From Siphonodentalium dalli (taxonomy: Eukaryota; Mollusca; Scaphopoda; Gadilida; Siphonodentaliidae), in contig CP136061.1 of the NCBI GenBank assembly GCA_032622095.1, forward strand, positions 92,173,845 through 92,237,844: DNA of 64,000 nucleotides, in the 5' to 3' direction. The translations under genes were made by a program, and so were the position numbers. Shown one piece after another: positions 44,700 through 57,760 of the stretch; within the stretch, counting starts at the first letter, position 1; each line of letters opens with the position of its first letter. The notes beneath the pieces are model-generated. The model was not told the DNA's origin. It was given only the letters and a program-made list of their open reading frames with translations, and made no database searches.

Positions 44700-46870
44700 A
44701 GGTTATTGCATGAATTTTTAATACACAGCAAGGCAGGTTACATCATTTTATAGATATTCTAGAATTTCTAGTTTGTGAAAACTATACTTAAAGCCATATT
44801 TTATGCACCCTGTCTAACCAACTGAACTATGAACTATAGACATGTTATTATTTTTATTATCAGAGACATGCCTTCTGCAAAGATATAGGCTTATACATTA
44901 TAAACATGCAAATAGTTGCTTCATTTGGGCTAACTTCCATCATTTAGTGAGTCAAACGTGAGGAAATTCTCTTAGTTTGAAAGTTGGAGCATGCCTGGCC
45001 CTGTGAGTTGATGTCACAAACATCAAATATTAGTACTTCTTATCAGATGGACATCTCTACCAATAAATTAAACATTTCTCATAGTCATTGCATGCTTTAT
45101 AATATACAGGACAAGGTAGACAACATCATTTGATGGATATTTGACTTAAAATAGTCTGTGGAAACAACCTAAAAGCCATATTGTATGCACCCCTGTGTAG
45201 CCAAAATAAATTAAACTATGGATATTTTATTGTTTATTTCACCAGAGACATGTATTCTGTTGAGATATTGCCTTATATATGTTATAAACATGCAAATAGT
45301 GGCTTCATTTGGGCTTGCTTCCATAATTTAGAGAGTCAAACCTGAAGAGATTCCCTTATTTCAAATTTGTAAGATGCCAAGGCAACTGAAATGGTGTATC
45401 AAACCTCAAATGGCAGTATTTCTTATCAGATGGACATGTCTACCAATAAATTAAACATTTCTCATGGTCATTGCATGCATTTTAATATACAGGACAAGGT
45501 AGAAACATCATTTGATGGAAATATTACTTAAAATAGTCTGTCAAATCTACATAAAAGCCATATTGTATGCATCCCTGTATAGCCAAATGAAATTAAACTA
45601 TGGATATTGTATTGTTTATTTTATTAGAGACATGCATTCTGTTGAGATATAGCCTTATATATGTTATAAACATGCAAATAGTGGCTTTATTTGGGCTTGC
45701 TTCCATAATTTAGAGAGTCAAACCTGAAGAGATTCCCTTATTTCAAATTTACAAGATGCCAAGCCAGCTGAAATGGTGTATCAAACCTCAAATGACAGTA
45801 TTTCTTATCAGATGGACATCTCTACCAATAAATTAAACATTTATCATGGTCACTGCATGCATTATAATATATAGACCAAGGTAGAAAACATCAGTTGATG
45901 GATATTTTACTTAAAATAGTCTGTGGAAACTACATAAAAGCAATATTGTATGCATCCCTCTACAGCCAAATGAAATTAAACTATGGGTATTTTATTGTGT
46001 ATTTTATCAGAGACATGTATTCTGTTGAGATATAGCCTTATACATGTTTTTAACATGCAAATTGTGGCTTCATTTGGGCTTTCTTCCATTATTTAGAGAG
46101 TCAAATCTGAAGAAATTCCCTTAGTTTTATATTTATGATCCCATAATCCCATGAAATGGTATTTTAAACCTCAAATGTCAGTATTTCTTATCAGATGGAC
46201 ATATCAACTAATGAATTAAACATTTCCCATGGTCATTACATGCATTTTAATATACAAGGCTATGTAGAAAACATCATTTGATGGATATTTTACTTAAAAT
46301 AGTCTGTGGAAACTACATAAAAGCAATATTGTATGCATCCCTCTATAGCCAAATGCAATTGAACTATGGATATTTTATTGTGCATTTTATCAGACATATA
46401 TTCTGTTGAGATATATAGCCTTATACATGTTATTAACATGCACATAGTGGCTTCATTTTGGCTTTCTTCCATAATTTAGAGAGTCAAAGCTGAATAAATT
46501 CCCTTAGGTTTCAAATTTAAAAGATGCCAAGCCAGCTGAAATGGTGTATCAAACCTAAAATGTCAGTATTTCTTATCAGATGGACATCTCTACCAATAAA
46601 TTAAGCATTTCTCATGACCATTGCATGCATTTTAATATATAGGACAAGGCAGAATACATCACTTGATGGACATTTTACTTAAAATACTTTGTGGAAACTA
46701 CATAAAAGCCACATTGTATGCTTTCCTATATAGCCAAATGAAATTCAACTATGGATAAATTGGATATTTTATTGTTTGTATCATCAGAGATATTAGCATT
46801 CTGCTATTATATTGTCCTTTGTGTGTTATAAACAATAGGTGCATGGCCTCATTGGGCTTGCTTTCATAAT
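44700..46870. repeat. 383-bp satellite-like array, copy A (about 5-6 units)
   Basis: The anchor TATCAGATGGACAT falls at 45041, 45424, 45806, 46189 and 46574, a spacing of 382-385 bp. Each unit includes GAGAGTCAAA, GATGCCAAG, GAAATGGTGTATCAAACCTC, AATAAATTAAACATTTCTCA, TTGATGGATATTTTACTTAA and GAGATATAGCCTTATA. The outer units are the most diverged. It is AT-rich and non-coding; apparent frames break at unit boundaries. Confidence 0.95.
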
Positions 46871-47504
46871 ACAAGAGAGTCAACTCTGAATAAATACCAT
46901 CGGTTTGAAATTGGTAGCATCTTCCATCCTTATATAAGAGGGGTATATACCAGCTTGAAGTACCGGTTTAATTAATAGGTTCAATGCAAGGGGCCACCAG
47001 AGAGGTTTGTCTAGTTCGGGATGGTGTGGCAAACAGCCATTTGGAGATTTCAAGGGAGCTCTAGGTCTCCGCAATGGCGACCCACTATATTGTGCAAACA
47101 AAATTTTATTAAAATTGTATAAAGGTCAGCATGCCCTAAGAGCATTGAGAAATAGATAAAAACACTTACTGACAGATTGCCAATAACAAAATTACATCTG
47201 TTGAAACTATTGTTATGTAAACAAAACTGTTACAGTTATTTGTCAACTATGAATAACATTTTCAGAATATTTAATCAACAGGTTGGACCTTTTCCAATGT
47301 TATGTAAACAAAACTGTTACAGTGAGTGACTTGTCAACAATTATATAATCCTATAGCTGTAGTATTACATGTAGTTCAAATATTTAAGTATGAATATGAA
47401 TTTTCAGAATATTTAATCAACAGATTGGTCTGGTTGGACCTTTTTCAATGTTTACCATAAAATTTTGATCACAATTTTGCTCTCGTTGGACTTTTACAGT
47501 TATT
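46871..47504. other. Right flank of array A
   Basis: Shared with copy B (57770-58439). It includes a segment (GGTATATACCAGCTTGAAGT, GGGGCCACCA) and then a partly tandem dispersed repeat with GTAAACAAAACTGTTACAGT. No gene is recognised. Confidence 0.6.
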
Positions 47505-47838
47505 CCAATACAGCAGTAATTTCTACATAACAATTAATTCTTGGTTTAGAAATATTTTCTTTAAGTATTTCTTAACTTAGAAAAAAAATCTTGAAACAAG
47601 AAATATATATTTAATTTTTGAAGCCATTTTCTTATTAAGGAAATTGTTTCTTGTTTCAAGACTAAAATCTATCTTATTTGAGAAAACTATCTCTTGTCTG
47701 GTGGGAGTTTCTTAAATTTTCTTGATGTAGCAGACTTGGGGGGTATATTTCCCAAAATAAGATTTATTTTCCTGTTTCAGGAAATAGTTTTTCTTGTTTC
47801 AAGATATTTTATCTTATTAAGAAATTATTTTTGGCAGT
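47505..47838. repeat. AT-rich TTTCTTG element (copy A)
   Basis: Relative of 31347-31900, ending ATTTTTGGCAGTGTA. It forms the right edge of the segmental duplication. The copy B equivalent is 58440-58748. Confidence 0.65.
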
Positions 47839-47895
47839 GTACCGGTACAACAAATTTCAGATTATTTGATATTTTGATATTTGCTATGTGATATA

Positions 47896-48069
47896 CAGTA
47901 ATGCCCTAATTAATCGACTCCATAACCACAGCAGAATAAAGGGTAATTTTTCAGTTTTCTCCCTGAGAGCTTTCCGATGAATGACAACAAGCCATATTTC
48001 TGACTAAATCCTGAAAAATTACCCATTATTCTGCTGTGGTTATGGAGTCGTTTAATTAGGGCATTACTC
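47896..48069. mobile_element. Palindromic MITE copy 2 (left arm shortened)
   Basis: Begins TACAGTAATGCCCTAATTAA and ends with the diverged complement near 48069. About 40 bp of the left arm (the GGATTTAGTCGG to ATTCATCGG part) is deleted compared with 33153-33365. It lies just outside segmental copy A. Confidence 0.8.
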
Positions 48070-48910
48070 ACTGTATTGCTGGAATCAAATTGTTTATCAA
48101 AACATGTGGAAATACAACTGTTCATCCCAGTTCATCCCAGTTTGAAGAATAATGCTAATACCATACATAACCATGATATACCCGCGCGACTCTTCTTGGG
48201 GCATCTCAGAAACCAGAACTGAGGAAACATGTTATAGGGTGTAATGGCAGGCTGGTAGCCACTGCCTGAAGTAATAGGCTTCGTAATAATTGGGAATAAT
48301 ATGGATGGATAGCCCAATTTCACTTCTTTTTTGCTCACGATATCAGTGACGATAAAATCTTCATTACTGTGATTAACATTACAAGCTGATCCACACTAAC
48401 ATGGAAAACAATGTGAAATTGTTCAAGCTGGCCCGGCTGGCCTTCAATTTATTAGTTAAGATTTTATGTTTTACATGTACGTTGTCAAAAGTCAATTTTA
48501 TTCCATTATTTATTATATCCATGTCACATATGGTCAAGTGTGCTTTCATTTTATCGCTTATTTTCAACTGAGTTCGGCATAGTTATTCTTATTTTGTTGT
48601 ATCAGTAGATGGAATCCTGATTAAATTTAATTTTTCCAATAGCGCTGTTTCTAGTTCTATCAAGTTGAATTTGGGTTATTGTTGACCATTGTGCAACTGA
48701 TCCAACTTTTGATAACCTCTATATGTAGTATAGCATTACTATTAACTATATATGACCTGTTTCTGTTCAAAACACATTAAAATAAGATTCAATAGCAGGA
48801 ATGGAAAAAAAAATTGGCATATGGAAAAAACTGCTTTTTGGACCCAAGAGACACCCACCCACCCCATCATACGTGCCTGGAAATTTTTTCCGACCCCCCC
48901 CCCCTCCCTG
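48070..48910. other. Spacer between the segmental copies
   Basis: About 840 bp without repeats or exon-like frames that I can support. The last 80 bp hold ACCCACCC and CCGACCCCC runs related to the dispersed repeat at 37.7-38.2 kb. Confidence 0.4.
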
Positions 48911-48997
48911 CCGAAAACGGAAAAAAATTTGGGTGGGTGGGTACAAAAAATGATCGAAAGGGAAAAAATGCCATAAATGCATGAAATTTGTTTCCGA

Positions 48998-49034
48998 CCC
49001 CCCCCCCCCCCCCCGGTGGGGGGGGGGGGGGGGG
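48998..49034. repeat. C17-GGT-G17 palindromic homopolymer
   Basis: Seventeen C, then GGT, then seventeen G. The corresponding place in copy A (about 38213-38220) has only a single G run. It may form a hairpin or quadruplex. Exact lengths may be sequencing or assembly artefacts. Confidence 0.8.
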
Positions 49035-49469
49035 CAATGTGTCAATTCAACATTTGATTTTATCATCTTTACTTGAATAGGTGAGTTCACAAATACTCTA
49101 TTTTCATGCATATACTAGTAAACACAATTATACATAATCATTGGGGAATTGAACAAATTATACTGTATAATATACAAGCATAATTATGTATACTAGAAGA
49201 TAGCAGCACAAACTAGTACTTCTGCATGTCAAATATCACACATACCAGTATATACCACTTATACTGCGGATTGACTTCTTTAAAAATATTGGCCGTCATA
49301 TCAGGGGGGATTTCCGGGCACGTATGCCGGGGTGGATGAACTTGATGGGACCAACAAACATTTTTTTCCGCAACTAAAATGTTTTTTTCCTGCAAGTCGT
49401 ATGACTGTTTGGCTTAAAACTCATTACAATAAGAGAAATACCGGTATTTATAAAACAGAAATGACAAAT

Positions 49470-51422
49470 TTCATGATGATCAGACAAACAGTATAGCTAA
49501 TGGATTGAATTTTGAATTCCAAGATGGCCACCGGCTGGTGACCGGCAGCCATGTTTTTTTGCTGAATGACCCCAAAATGAGTCGTTCCTATTTACTTGTC
49601 AATGTTAACATCCATGACAAATAGTATTCACAGAAATTCATATACAGCTGTTTACAGTGAATCTCCCACACCCAGAGGCAGACTGGCCGATCGGGAAATT
49701 TCCCGATGGGCCGGAGGCCGGAAAAATTCTTATTCCACGTGATTTTCTATCTAGCGAGAATACGAGGGTTTTTTTTACGGTTTGGGGTGGGGGGGGGTAT
49801 ATGTGGTTGGGCGGCCCCAACCACAACTTGGGCCGCAAATGAAACTGACGTGGGCCGCCACATGTGTTGTTTAACCTGCCGTGTATCCAATAAGATGGCA
49901 CTCTTCTAAGAATATATTGATTCGGAAATTATTGCACATGTCAAATGTTTTACTTCGGATAATGTGTACTGCCAATATATATATATATAAATATATATCA
50001 CCCGAGAAGCGGAAAACCGGCGAGGAAAGACAGAAGTTACCTAAATTGGGAAGTTGGCAGGTTCCCCATGTGAGCATAATGTGACGATGGGGGGGGGGGG
50101 CAGAGGCGGACTGGCCGATCGGGAGACCGGGAAAACTCCGGACGTGGGCCGCCACATGTGTTGTTTAACCAGCCGAATTGGCTAATCGTAAGTTTGTCAT
50201 TAAATGAACTTGTCAGCATCATATAACACCACGTAAAGACCCCGTTAATCTCGAGATTCCAGCTGTAAATCCCAAAAAAATCTCACACCCCTCCCAGACC
50301 CTCCCCCAATTGAAATTTACAACAAAATAGGAACGCTTCAGTTGATGCCAGTCTATATAGAGATGCTAGGATTTGCGAGCTTCTTGTATAGTTTTCAAAA
50401 TTTTCTCACCCCGGGCCGAACAACAATGAACAGCCCGGTGTGTCCTGACCTGATCTCTTGTCCGTAGCTGTGTGAGTGTGTGCATTTGTCTGGAGTTAGA
50501 CCGCTAGATGTTAGAATTTATGCAATTTTCCAGGTAAAAATATCTGAATGGTCTCATATCGGGAATATATAGAACCATGGTTTGTGAATATATAAGATAT
50601 ATTAGGCCAGAGGTGCAAATGGAATTATGCAAAAACATGTATTTGGTCTGATTCTGATTCAAGTGTGGGGGGGGGGGGGGTGCAGTTGGAATTTCCCCAA
50701 GGTGGACTGTGGACACCCCCCGAACAGATGGGCCGGTATTATATTAATTTCCCGGGCCGGTTTTTTGGCCCAGTCCGCCTCTGCCCACACCCCCCCGCAA
50801 ATCTGTTTTATTGTTAGAATGGTGGGGGTGGAAACCGGTGGATGTTTGGACGCGGGGGTGGGTCCCAAAAAGGGTCGAACGAAAAAAATCAGCATACATG
50901 CCTGAACATATTTTCCGACCCCCTGATCATATGGCCATTTTCGTCTATTTTTCCAACTATACTTTCTATAAGCAATGGGAATGCTTGATAGAAATTTTGT
51001 AAATAGTATATACAAGTAGGGGGTTAAATGTAGCACACCATGAACTTAGAAGTTGCCGACATTGTTTCTGGTGTCAATTTTTAAACTCCACCCATCGCCT
51101 GTTGTCAGGTAATGATGAATTGGCCACACAATAACTAGAATGAATCATTGAATGAGCATTTTATTTTTAATATTATCAGGTTCACATTTGTTCAAAATTA
51201 TTCTATGAAGAAGTACCTTTCTATACAATCGCCTTTTAAGTTATATTTTCAATAATTGTGACCTTTTTGTTTTCCAACTATTGTCATACAAATCTCGACC
51301 GATAATACACATCAATTATGCATAGCTTTATGCCAGAATTGATTTTTGCAGAGTAAAATTTACCACTCAAGCCAGTTACGGAATACTTTCCTTTTATTTA
51401 CTATAGAAATTAAGCACAAAAT
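49470..51422. repeat. 1953-bp tandem duplication, first unit
   Basis: Near-identical to 51423-53375; few differences seen (for example T at 49752 against A at 51705, and homopolymer lengths). It starts TTCATGATGATCAGACAAAC and ends ...AAGCACAAAAT. A short AAAT microhomology is present at the junction. The unit contains a complete hAT-like insertion. Confidence 0.9.
49673..50783. mobile_element. hAT-like insertion with 8-bp target duplication
   Basis: Termini CAGAGGCAGACTGGCC and GGCCCAGTCCGCCTCTG, flanked by CCCACACC at 49665-49672 and 50784-50791. Copy A keeps the empty site (CTCCCACACACCCC, about 39432-39446). A second internal terminus-like CAGAGGCGGACTGGCC at 50101 suggests a composite, element-within-element structure. 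It contains long G runs and a dispersed G/C-rich segment (50330-50730). No transposase is present. Confidence 0.85.
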
Positions 51423-53375
51423 TTCATGATGATCAGACAAACAGTATAGCTAATGGATTGAATTTTGAATTCCAAGATGGCCACCGGCTGGTGACCGGCA
51501 GCCATGTTTTTTTGCTGAATGACCCCAAAATGAGTCGTTCCTATTTACTTGTCAATGTTAACATCCATGACAAATAGTATTCACAGAAATTCATATACAG
51601 CTGTTTACAGTGAATCTCCCACACCCAGAGGCAGACTGGCCGATCGGGAAATTTCCCGATGGGCCGGAGGCCGGAAAAATTCTTATTCCACGTGATTTTC
51701 TATCAAGCGAGAATACGAGGGTTTATTTTACGGTTTGGGGTGGGGGGGGGGTATATGTGGTTGGGCGGCCCCAACCACAACTTGGGCCGCAAATGAAACT
51801 GACGTGGGCCGCCACATGTGTTGTTTAACCTGCCGTGTATCCAATAAGATGGCACTCTTCTAAGAATATATTGATTCGGAAATTATTGCACATGTCAAAT
51901 GTTTTACTTCGGATAATGTGTACTGCCAATATATATATATATAAATATATATCACCCGAGAAGCGGAAAACCGGCGAGGAAAGACAGAAGTTACCTAAAT
52001 TGGGAAGTTGGCAGGTTCCCCATGTGAGCATAATGTGACGATGGGGGGGGGGGGGCAGAGGCGGACTGGCCGATCGGGAGACCGGGAAAACTCCGGACGT
52101 GGGCCGCCACATGTGTTGTTTAACCAGCCGAATTGGCTAATCGTAAGTTTGTCATTAAATGAACTTGTCAGCATCATATAACACCACGTAAAGACCCCGT
52201 TAATCTCGAGATTCCAGCTGTAAATCCCAAAAAAATCTCACACCCCTCCCAGACCCTCCCCCAATTGAAATTTACAACAAAATAGGAACGCTTCAGTTGA
52301 TGCCAGTCTATATAGAGATGCTAGGATTTGCGAGCTTCTTGTATAGTTTTCAAAATTTTCTCACCCCGGGCCGAACAACAATGAACAGCCCGGTGTGTCC
52401 TGACCTGATCTCTTGTCCGTAGCTGTGTGAGTGTGTGCATTTGTCTGGAGTTAGACCGCTAGATGTTAGAATTTATGCAATTTTCCAGGTAAAAATATCT
52501 GAATGGTCTCATATCGGGAATATATAGAACCATGGTTTGTGAATATATAAGATATATTAGGCCAGAGGTGCAAATGGAATTATGCAAAAACATGTATTTG
52601 GTCTGATTCTGATTCAAGTGTGGGGGGGGGGGGGGTGCAGTTGGAATTTCCCCAAGGTGGACTGTGGACACCCCCCGAACAGATGGGCCGGTATTATATT
52701 AATTTCCCGGGCCGGTTTTTTGGCCCAGTCCGCCTCTGCCCACACCCCCCCCGCAAATCTGTTTTATTGTTAGAATGGTGGGGGTGGAAACCGGTGGATG
52801 TTTGGACGCGGGGGTGGGTCCCAAAAAGGGTCGAACGAAAAAAATCAGCATACATGCCTGAACATATTTTCCGACCCCCTGATCATATGGCCATTTTCGT
52901 CTATTTTTCCAACTATACTTTCTATAAGCAATGGGAATGCTTGATAGAAATTTTGTAAATAGTATATACAAGTAGGGGGTTAAATGTAGCACACCATGAA
53001 CTTAGAAGTTGCCGACATTGTTTCTGGTGTCAATTTTTAAACTCCACCCATCGCCTGTTGTCAGGTAATGATGAATTGGCCACACAATAACTAGAATGAA
53101 TCATTGAATGAGCATTTTATTTTTAATATTATCAGGTTCACATTTGTTCAAAATTATTCTATGAAGAAGTACCTTTCTATACAATCGCCTTTTAAGTTAT
53201 ATTTTCAATAATTGTGACCTTTTGGTTTTCCAACTATTGTCATACAAATCTCGACCGATAATACACATCAATTATGCATAGCTTTATGCCAGAATTGATT
53301 TTTGCAGAGTAAAATTTACCACTCAAGCCAGTTACGGAATACTTTCCTTTTATTTACTATAGAAATTAAGCACAA
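51423..53375. repeat. 1953-bp tandem duplication, second unit
   Basis: Second copy of 49470-51422, followed by the normal continuation shared with copy A (AATTTAATAAAAACCGATTT at 53381-53400). Confidence 0.9.
51626..52738. mobile_element. Second hAT-like copy created by tandem duplication
   Basis: The same element as 49673-50783, copied passively within the 1953-bp duplication, including its CCCACACC target duplication. Confidence 0.85.
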
Positions 53376-54058
53376 AATATAATTTAATAAAAACCGATTT
53401 TGCCAAGTTTCCCAGTTTTGCGAATATTGTGGATGGGTACATTAATATACGAATGATCAATTCCATATAATCATAGTCCATCAGATGTTACTATTTTAAC
53501 ATGACAAATCATAACAAATGACAAGCAGATTGAACGTATCCTAAAATTTCGACCATATTTCACCGACAGTAAAATTCACCATCATTTCATTTGAAAAATA
53601 TGAATAAATCACGCACGTGTAATCGTATTTCAATTAAGTATATCACTCGTAACAACATTTTCGTGAAGAGAAAACACTTTACAACAGTTTACTTACCTGA
53701 AAAATCAGATCAAATGGAGTATATCTCTTCATTTCCGACCTCGACACTTTTTTGTTGCCAAAATGGCTGACGAAAGAACAGCGCACGCGAACAGCGGACA
53801 CACCAAACGTTGTAATCCGAGTCCGACTTCAGTAAAAGGTGTATAGTTGTGATTATCAATTTCGTCCATCATAGAAATCTGGTATATTTTATAATAGAGA
53901 CATGGTCTGCACACAGATCTATACAATTTGCATGTTCATAAAAGGTATCTTGGGATTACTCAGATGGTGGGCCAATATAGACTTGAGTGATGTGTTTTGA
54001 CCTGTGCCATTTAAATTTAATTGGGGGGGGTGGGGGTGGTCAATGCGTATTATTTTTC
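53376..54058. other. Copy B non-coding segment
   Basis: Aligned with 43665-44340 of copy A. It includes AAAATGGCTGACG (53758) and GTAATCCGAGTCCGA contexts that resemble a start codon in one copy only. The reading frame differs between A and B, so no gene is called. Confidence 0.5.
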
Positions 54059-54232
54059 ATTTGCGTTTAAGCGCAAATGATTTACGCTTAGGCAGAAACA
54101 TTTGCGGTTAAGCCTAAATGATAGAGGTTATTTGAACTTAAGCGCAAATATGTGTGCTTAAGCGCAAATATGTGTGCTTAAGCGCAAATATGTGTGCTTA
54201 AATGCAAATATTTTCGCTCAAACTTAAATAAA
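54059..54232. repeat. 20-bp tandem, GCTTAAGCGCAAATATGTGT (copy B)
   Basis: Three clean units plus variants. Counterpart of 44340-44505 with one extra unit. Confidence 0.8.
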
Positions 54233-54289
54233 TAATAAATGTTAAAAGGGCCTCCCCCATATATATATGACCATGGCGGGAATTCGCTG

Positions 54290-54420
54290 GTGCAGCATTA
54301 AAGTCTTAACATACCATGTGCTAGAGCATTCTCTTATATATGTGAGTCATCCATATGGAGCCTCGCATCATATATAAAAGAATGCACTGGCTTACAAGGC
54401 TTGCCAATGAACTGAACATG
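54290..54420. mobile_element. TTAA-MITE remnant with hairpin (copy B)
   Basis: Counterpart of 44550-44690. Hairpin family member at 54321-54390 (CTAGAGCATTCTCTTATATA and partner). Confidence 0.6.
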
Positions 54421-54439
54421 TATTAGGTTATTGCATGCA

Positions 54440-57400
54440 CTTTTAATACACAGGGCAAGGTAAATTACATCATTTTATAGATATTCTAAAATTTCTAGTT
54501 TGTGAAAACTATAATTAAAGCCATATTGTATGAACCCTGTCTAACCAACTGAACTATGAACTATAGACATGTTATCATTTTTATTATCAGAGACATGCCT
54601 TCTGCAAAGATATAGCCTTATACATTATAAACATGCAAATAGTTGCTTCATTTGGGCTAACTTCCATCATTTAGTGAGTCAAACATGAGGAAATTCTCTT
54701 AGTTTGAAAGTTGTAGCAAGCCTGGCCCGGTGAGTTGATGTCACAAACATCAAATATTGTTACTTCTTGTCAGATGGACATTCCTGCCAATAAATTAAAC
54801 ATTTCTCATTGCAACTGTGTGCATTTTAATACACAGAGCGTCAGAGCCTGATATAAATTACACCATTGGATGGATATTTTATTAAATAGTCTGAGGAAAC
54901 AACATAAAAGCCATATTCTATGCATCCCTGTATAGCCAAAAGAAATTAAACTATGGATATTTTATTGTTTATTTGATCAGAGACATGTATTCTGTTGAGA
55001 TATATGTTAAAAACATGCAAATAGTGGTTTCATTTGGGCTTGCTCCCATAAATTAGAGAGTCAGACATGAAGAGATTCCCTTATTTCAAATTTATAAGAT
55101 GCCAAGCCAGCTGAAATGGTGTATCAAACCTCAAATGGCAGTATTTCTTATCAGATGGACATCTCTACCAATAAATTAAACATTTCTCATAGTCATTGCA
55201 TGCATTTTAATATACAGGACAAGTTAGAAAACATCATTTGATGGATATTTTACTTAAAATAGTCTGTGGAAACAACCTAAAAGCCATATTGTATGCATCC
55301 CTGTGCAGCCAAAAGAAATTAAACTATGGATATTTTATTGTTTATTTCACCAGAGACATGAATTCGGTTGAGATATTGCCTTATATATGTTATAAACATG
55401 CAAATAGTGGCTTCATTTTGGGCTTGCTTCCATAATTTAGAGAGTCAAACCTGAAGAGATTCCCTTATTTCAAATTTGTAAGATGCGAAGCCAACTGAAA
55501 TGGTGTATCAAACCTCAAATGTCAGTATTTCTTATCAGATGGACATCTCTACTAATAAATTAAACATTTCTCATGGTCATTGCATACATTTTAATATACA
55601 GGACAAGGTAGAAACATCATTTGATGGAAATATTAATTAAAATAGTCTGTCAAATCTACATAAAAGCCATATTGTATGCATCCCTGTATAGCCAAATGAA
55701 ATTAAACTATGGATATTTTATTGTTTATTTCATTAGAGACATGCATTCTGTTGAGATATAGCCTTATATATGTTATAAACATGCAAATAGTACCTTTATT
55801 TGGGTTTGCTTCCATAATTTAGAGAGTCAAACCTGAAGAGATTCCCTTATTTCAAATTTACAAGATGCCAAGCCAGCTGAAATGGTGTATCAAACCCCAA
55901 ATGACAGTATTTCTTATCAGATGGACATCTGTACCAATAAATTAAACATTTCTCATAGTCACTGCATGCATTATAATATATAGGCCAAGATAGAAAACAT
56001 CATTTGATGGATATTTTACTTAAAATATTCAGTGGAAACTACATAAAAGCAATATTGTATGCATCCCTGTATAGCCAAATCAAATTAAACTATGGATATT
56101 GTATTGTTTATTTCATCTGAGGCATGTATTCTGTTCAGATATAGCCTTATATATGTTATAAACATGCCAATAATGGCATAATTTAGGCTTTTTTTCCATA
56201 ATTTAGAGGGTCAAAGCTGAATAAATTCCCTTATTTCAAATTTGTAAGATGCCAAGCCAGCTGAAATGGTCTATCAAACCTCAAATGACAGCATTTCTTA
56301 TCAGATGGACATCTGTACCAATAAATTAAACATTTCTCATAGTCACTGCATGCATTATAATATATAGGACAAGGCAGAAAACAACATTTGATGGATATTT
56401 TACTTAAAATAGTCTGTGGAAACAACCTAAAAGCCATGTTGTATGCATCCCTGTATAGCCAAAATAAATTAAACTATGGATATTTTATTGTTGATTTCAT
56501 CAGAGACATGTATTCTGTTGAGATATAGCCTTATATATGTTATAAACATGCAAATAGTGGCTTCATTTGGGCTTGCTTCCATAATTTAGAGAGTCAAACC
56601 TGAAGAGATTCCCTTATTTTAAATTTGTAAGATGCCAAGACAGCTGAAATGGTGTATCAAACCTTAAATGGCAGTATTTCTTATCAGATGGACATCTCTC
56701 CCAATAAATTAAACATTTCTCATGGTCACTGTGTGCATTATGATATATAGGGCAAGGTAGAAAACATTATTTGATGGATATCGTACTTAAAATAGTCTGT
56801 GGAAACTACTTAAAAGCAATATTGTATGCAGCCCTTTATAGCCAAATGCAATTAAACTATGGATATTTTATTGTGTATTTTATCAGCGACATGTATTATA
56901 TTGAGATATAGCCTTATACATGTCATTAACATGCAAATAGTGGCTTCATATGGGCTTTCTTCCATTATTTAGAGAGTCAAATCTGAAGAAATTCCCTTAG
57001 TTTGATATTTATGATCCCATAATCCCATGAAATGGTATTTTAAACCTCAAATGTCAGTATTTCTTATCAGATGGACATATCAACTAATGAATTAAACATT
57101 TCCCGTGGTCATTACATGCATTTTAATATACAAGGCTATGTAGAAAACATCATTTGATGGATATTTTACTTAAAATAGTCTGTGGAAACTACATAAAAGC
57201 AATATTGTATGCATCCCTCTATAGCCAAATGCATTTGAACTATGGATATTTTATTGTGCATTTTATCAGAGACATGTATTCTATTGAGATATAGCCTTAT
57301 ACATGTTACTAACATGCAAATAGTGGCTTCATTTGGGCTTTCTTCCATAATTTAGAGAGTCAAAGCTGAATAAATTCCCTTAGGTTTCAAATTTAAAAGA

Positions 57401-57760
57401 TACCAAGCCAGCTGAAATGGTGTATCAAACCTAAAATGTCAGTATTTCTTATCAGATGGACATCTCTACCAATAAATTAAGCATTTCTCATGTCCATTGC
57501 ATGCATTTTAATATATAGGACAAGGCAGAATACATCACTTGATGGATATTTTACTTTAAATACTTTGTGGAAACTAAATAAAGTCACATTGTATGCTTTC
57601 CTATATTGCCAAATGAAATTCAACTATGGATACATTGGATATTTTATTGTTTGTATCATCAGAGACATACATTCTGCTAAGATATAGTCTTTTGTGTGTT
57701 ATAAACATACAATAGGTGCATGGCCTCATTGGGCTTGCTTTCATAATACAAGAGAGTCAA
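54440..57760. repeat. 383-bp satellite-like array, copy B (about 8 units)
   Basis: The anchor (TR)TCAGATGGACA falls at about 54789, 55149, 55533, 55915, 56299, 56682, 57065 and 57450. Spacing is 382-385 bp except the first (about 360). The last two units match the last two of copy A by private variants (TTTATGATCCCATAATCCCA, ACATATCAACTAATGAATT). The first unit also matches, so the extra units are internal. Confidence 0.95.

Larger units (their letters stand above)
38120..47838. repeat. Segmental duplication, copy A
   Basis: Matches copy B (48911-58748) in the same orientation. 38120-38220 aligns with 48911-48997; 38777-39757 with 49040-49672 plus 50784-51102; 42758-47838 with 53064-58748. 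Matching ends at GGCAGTGTA on the right (47838 and 58747). A-specific material is a 529-bp hAT-like insertion, about 3.0 kb at 39758-42757, and a 589-bp palindrome-rich insertion. No gene was found inside either copy, apart from transposon termini and arrays. Confidence 0.85.

Noticed and set aside
54795-57690. Repeated open frames in the satellite array (such as 55238-55435 and 57490-57687).
   Set aside because: Frames recur only because the 383-bp unit recurs; 383 is not a multiple of three and stops are frequent.
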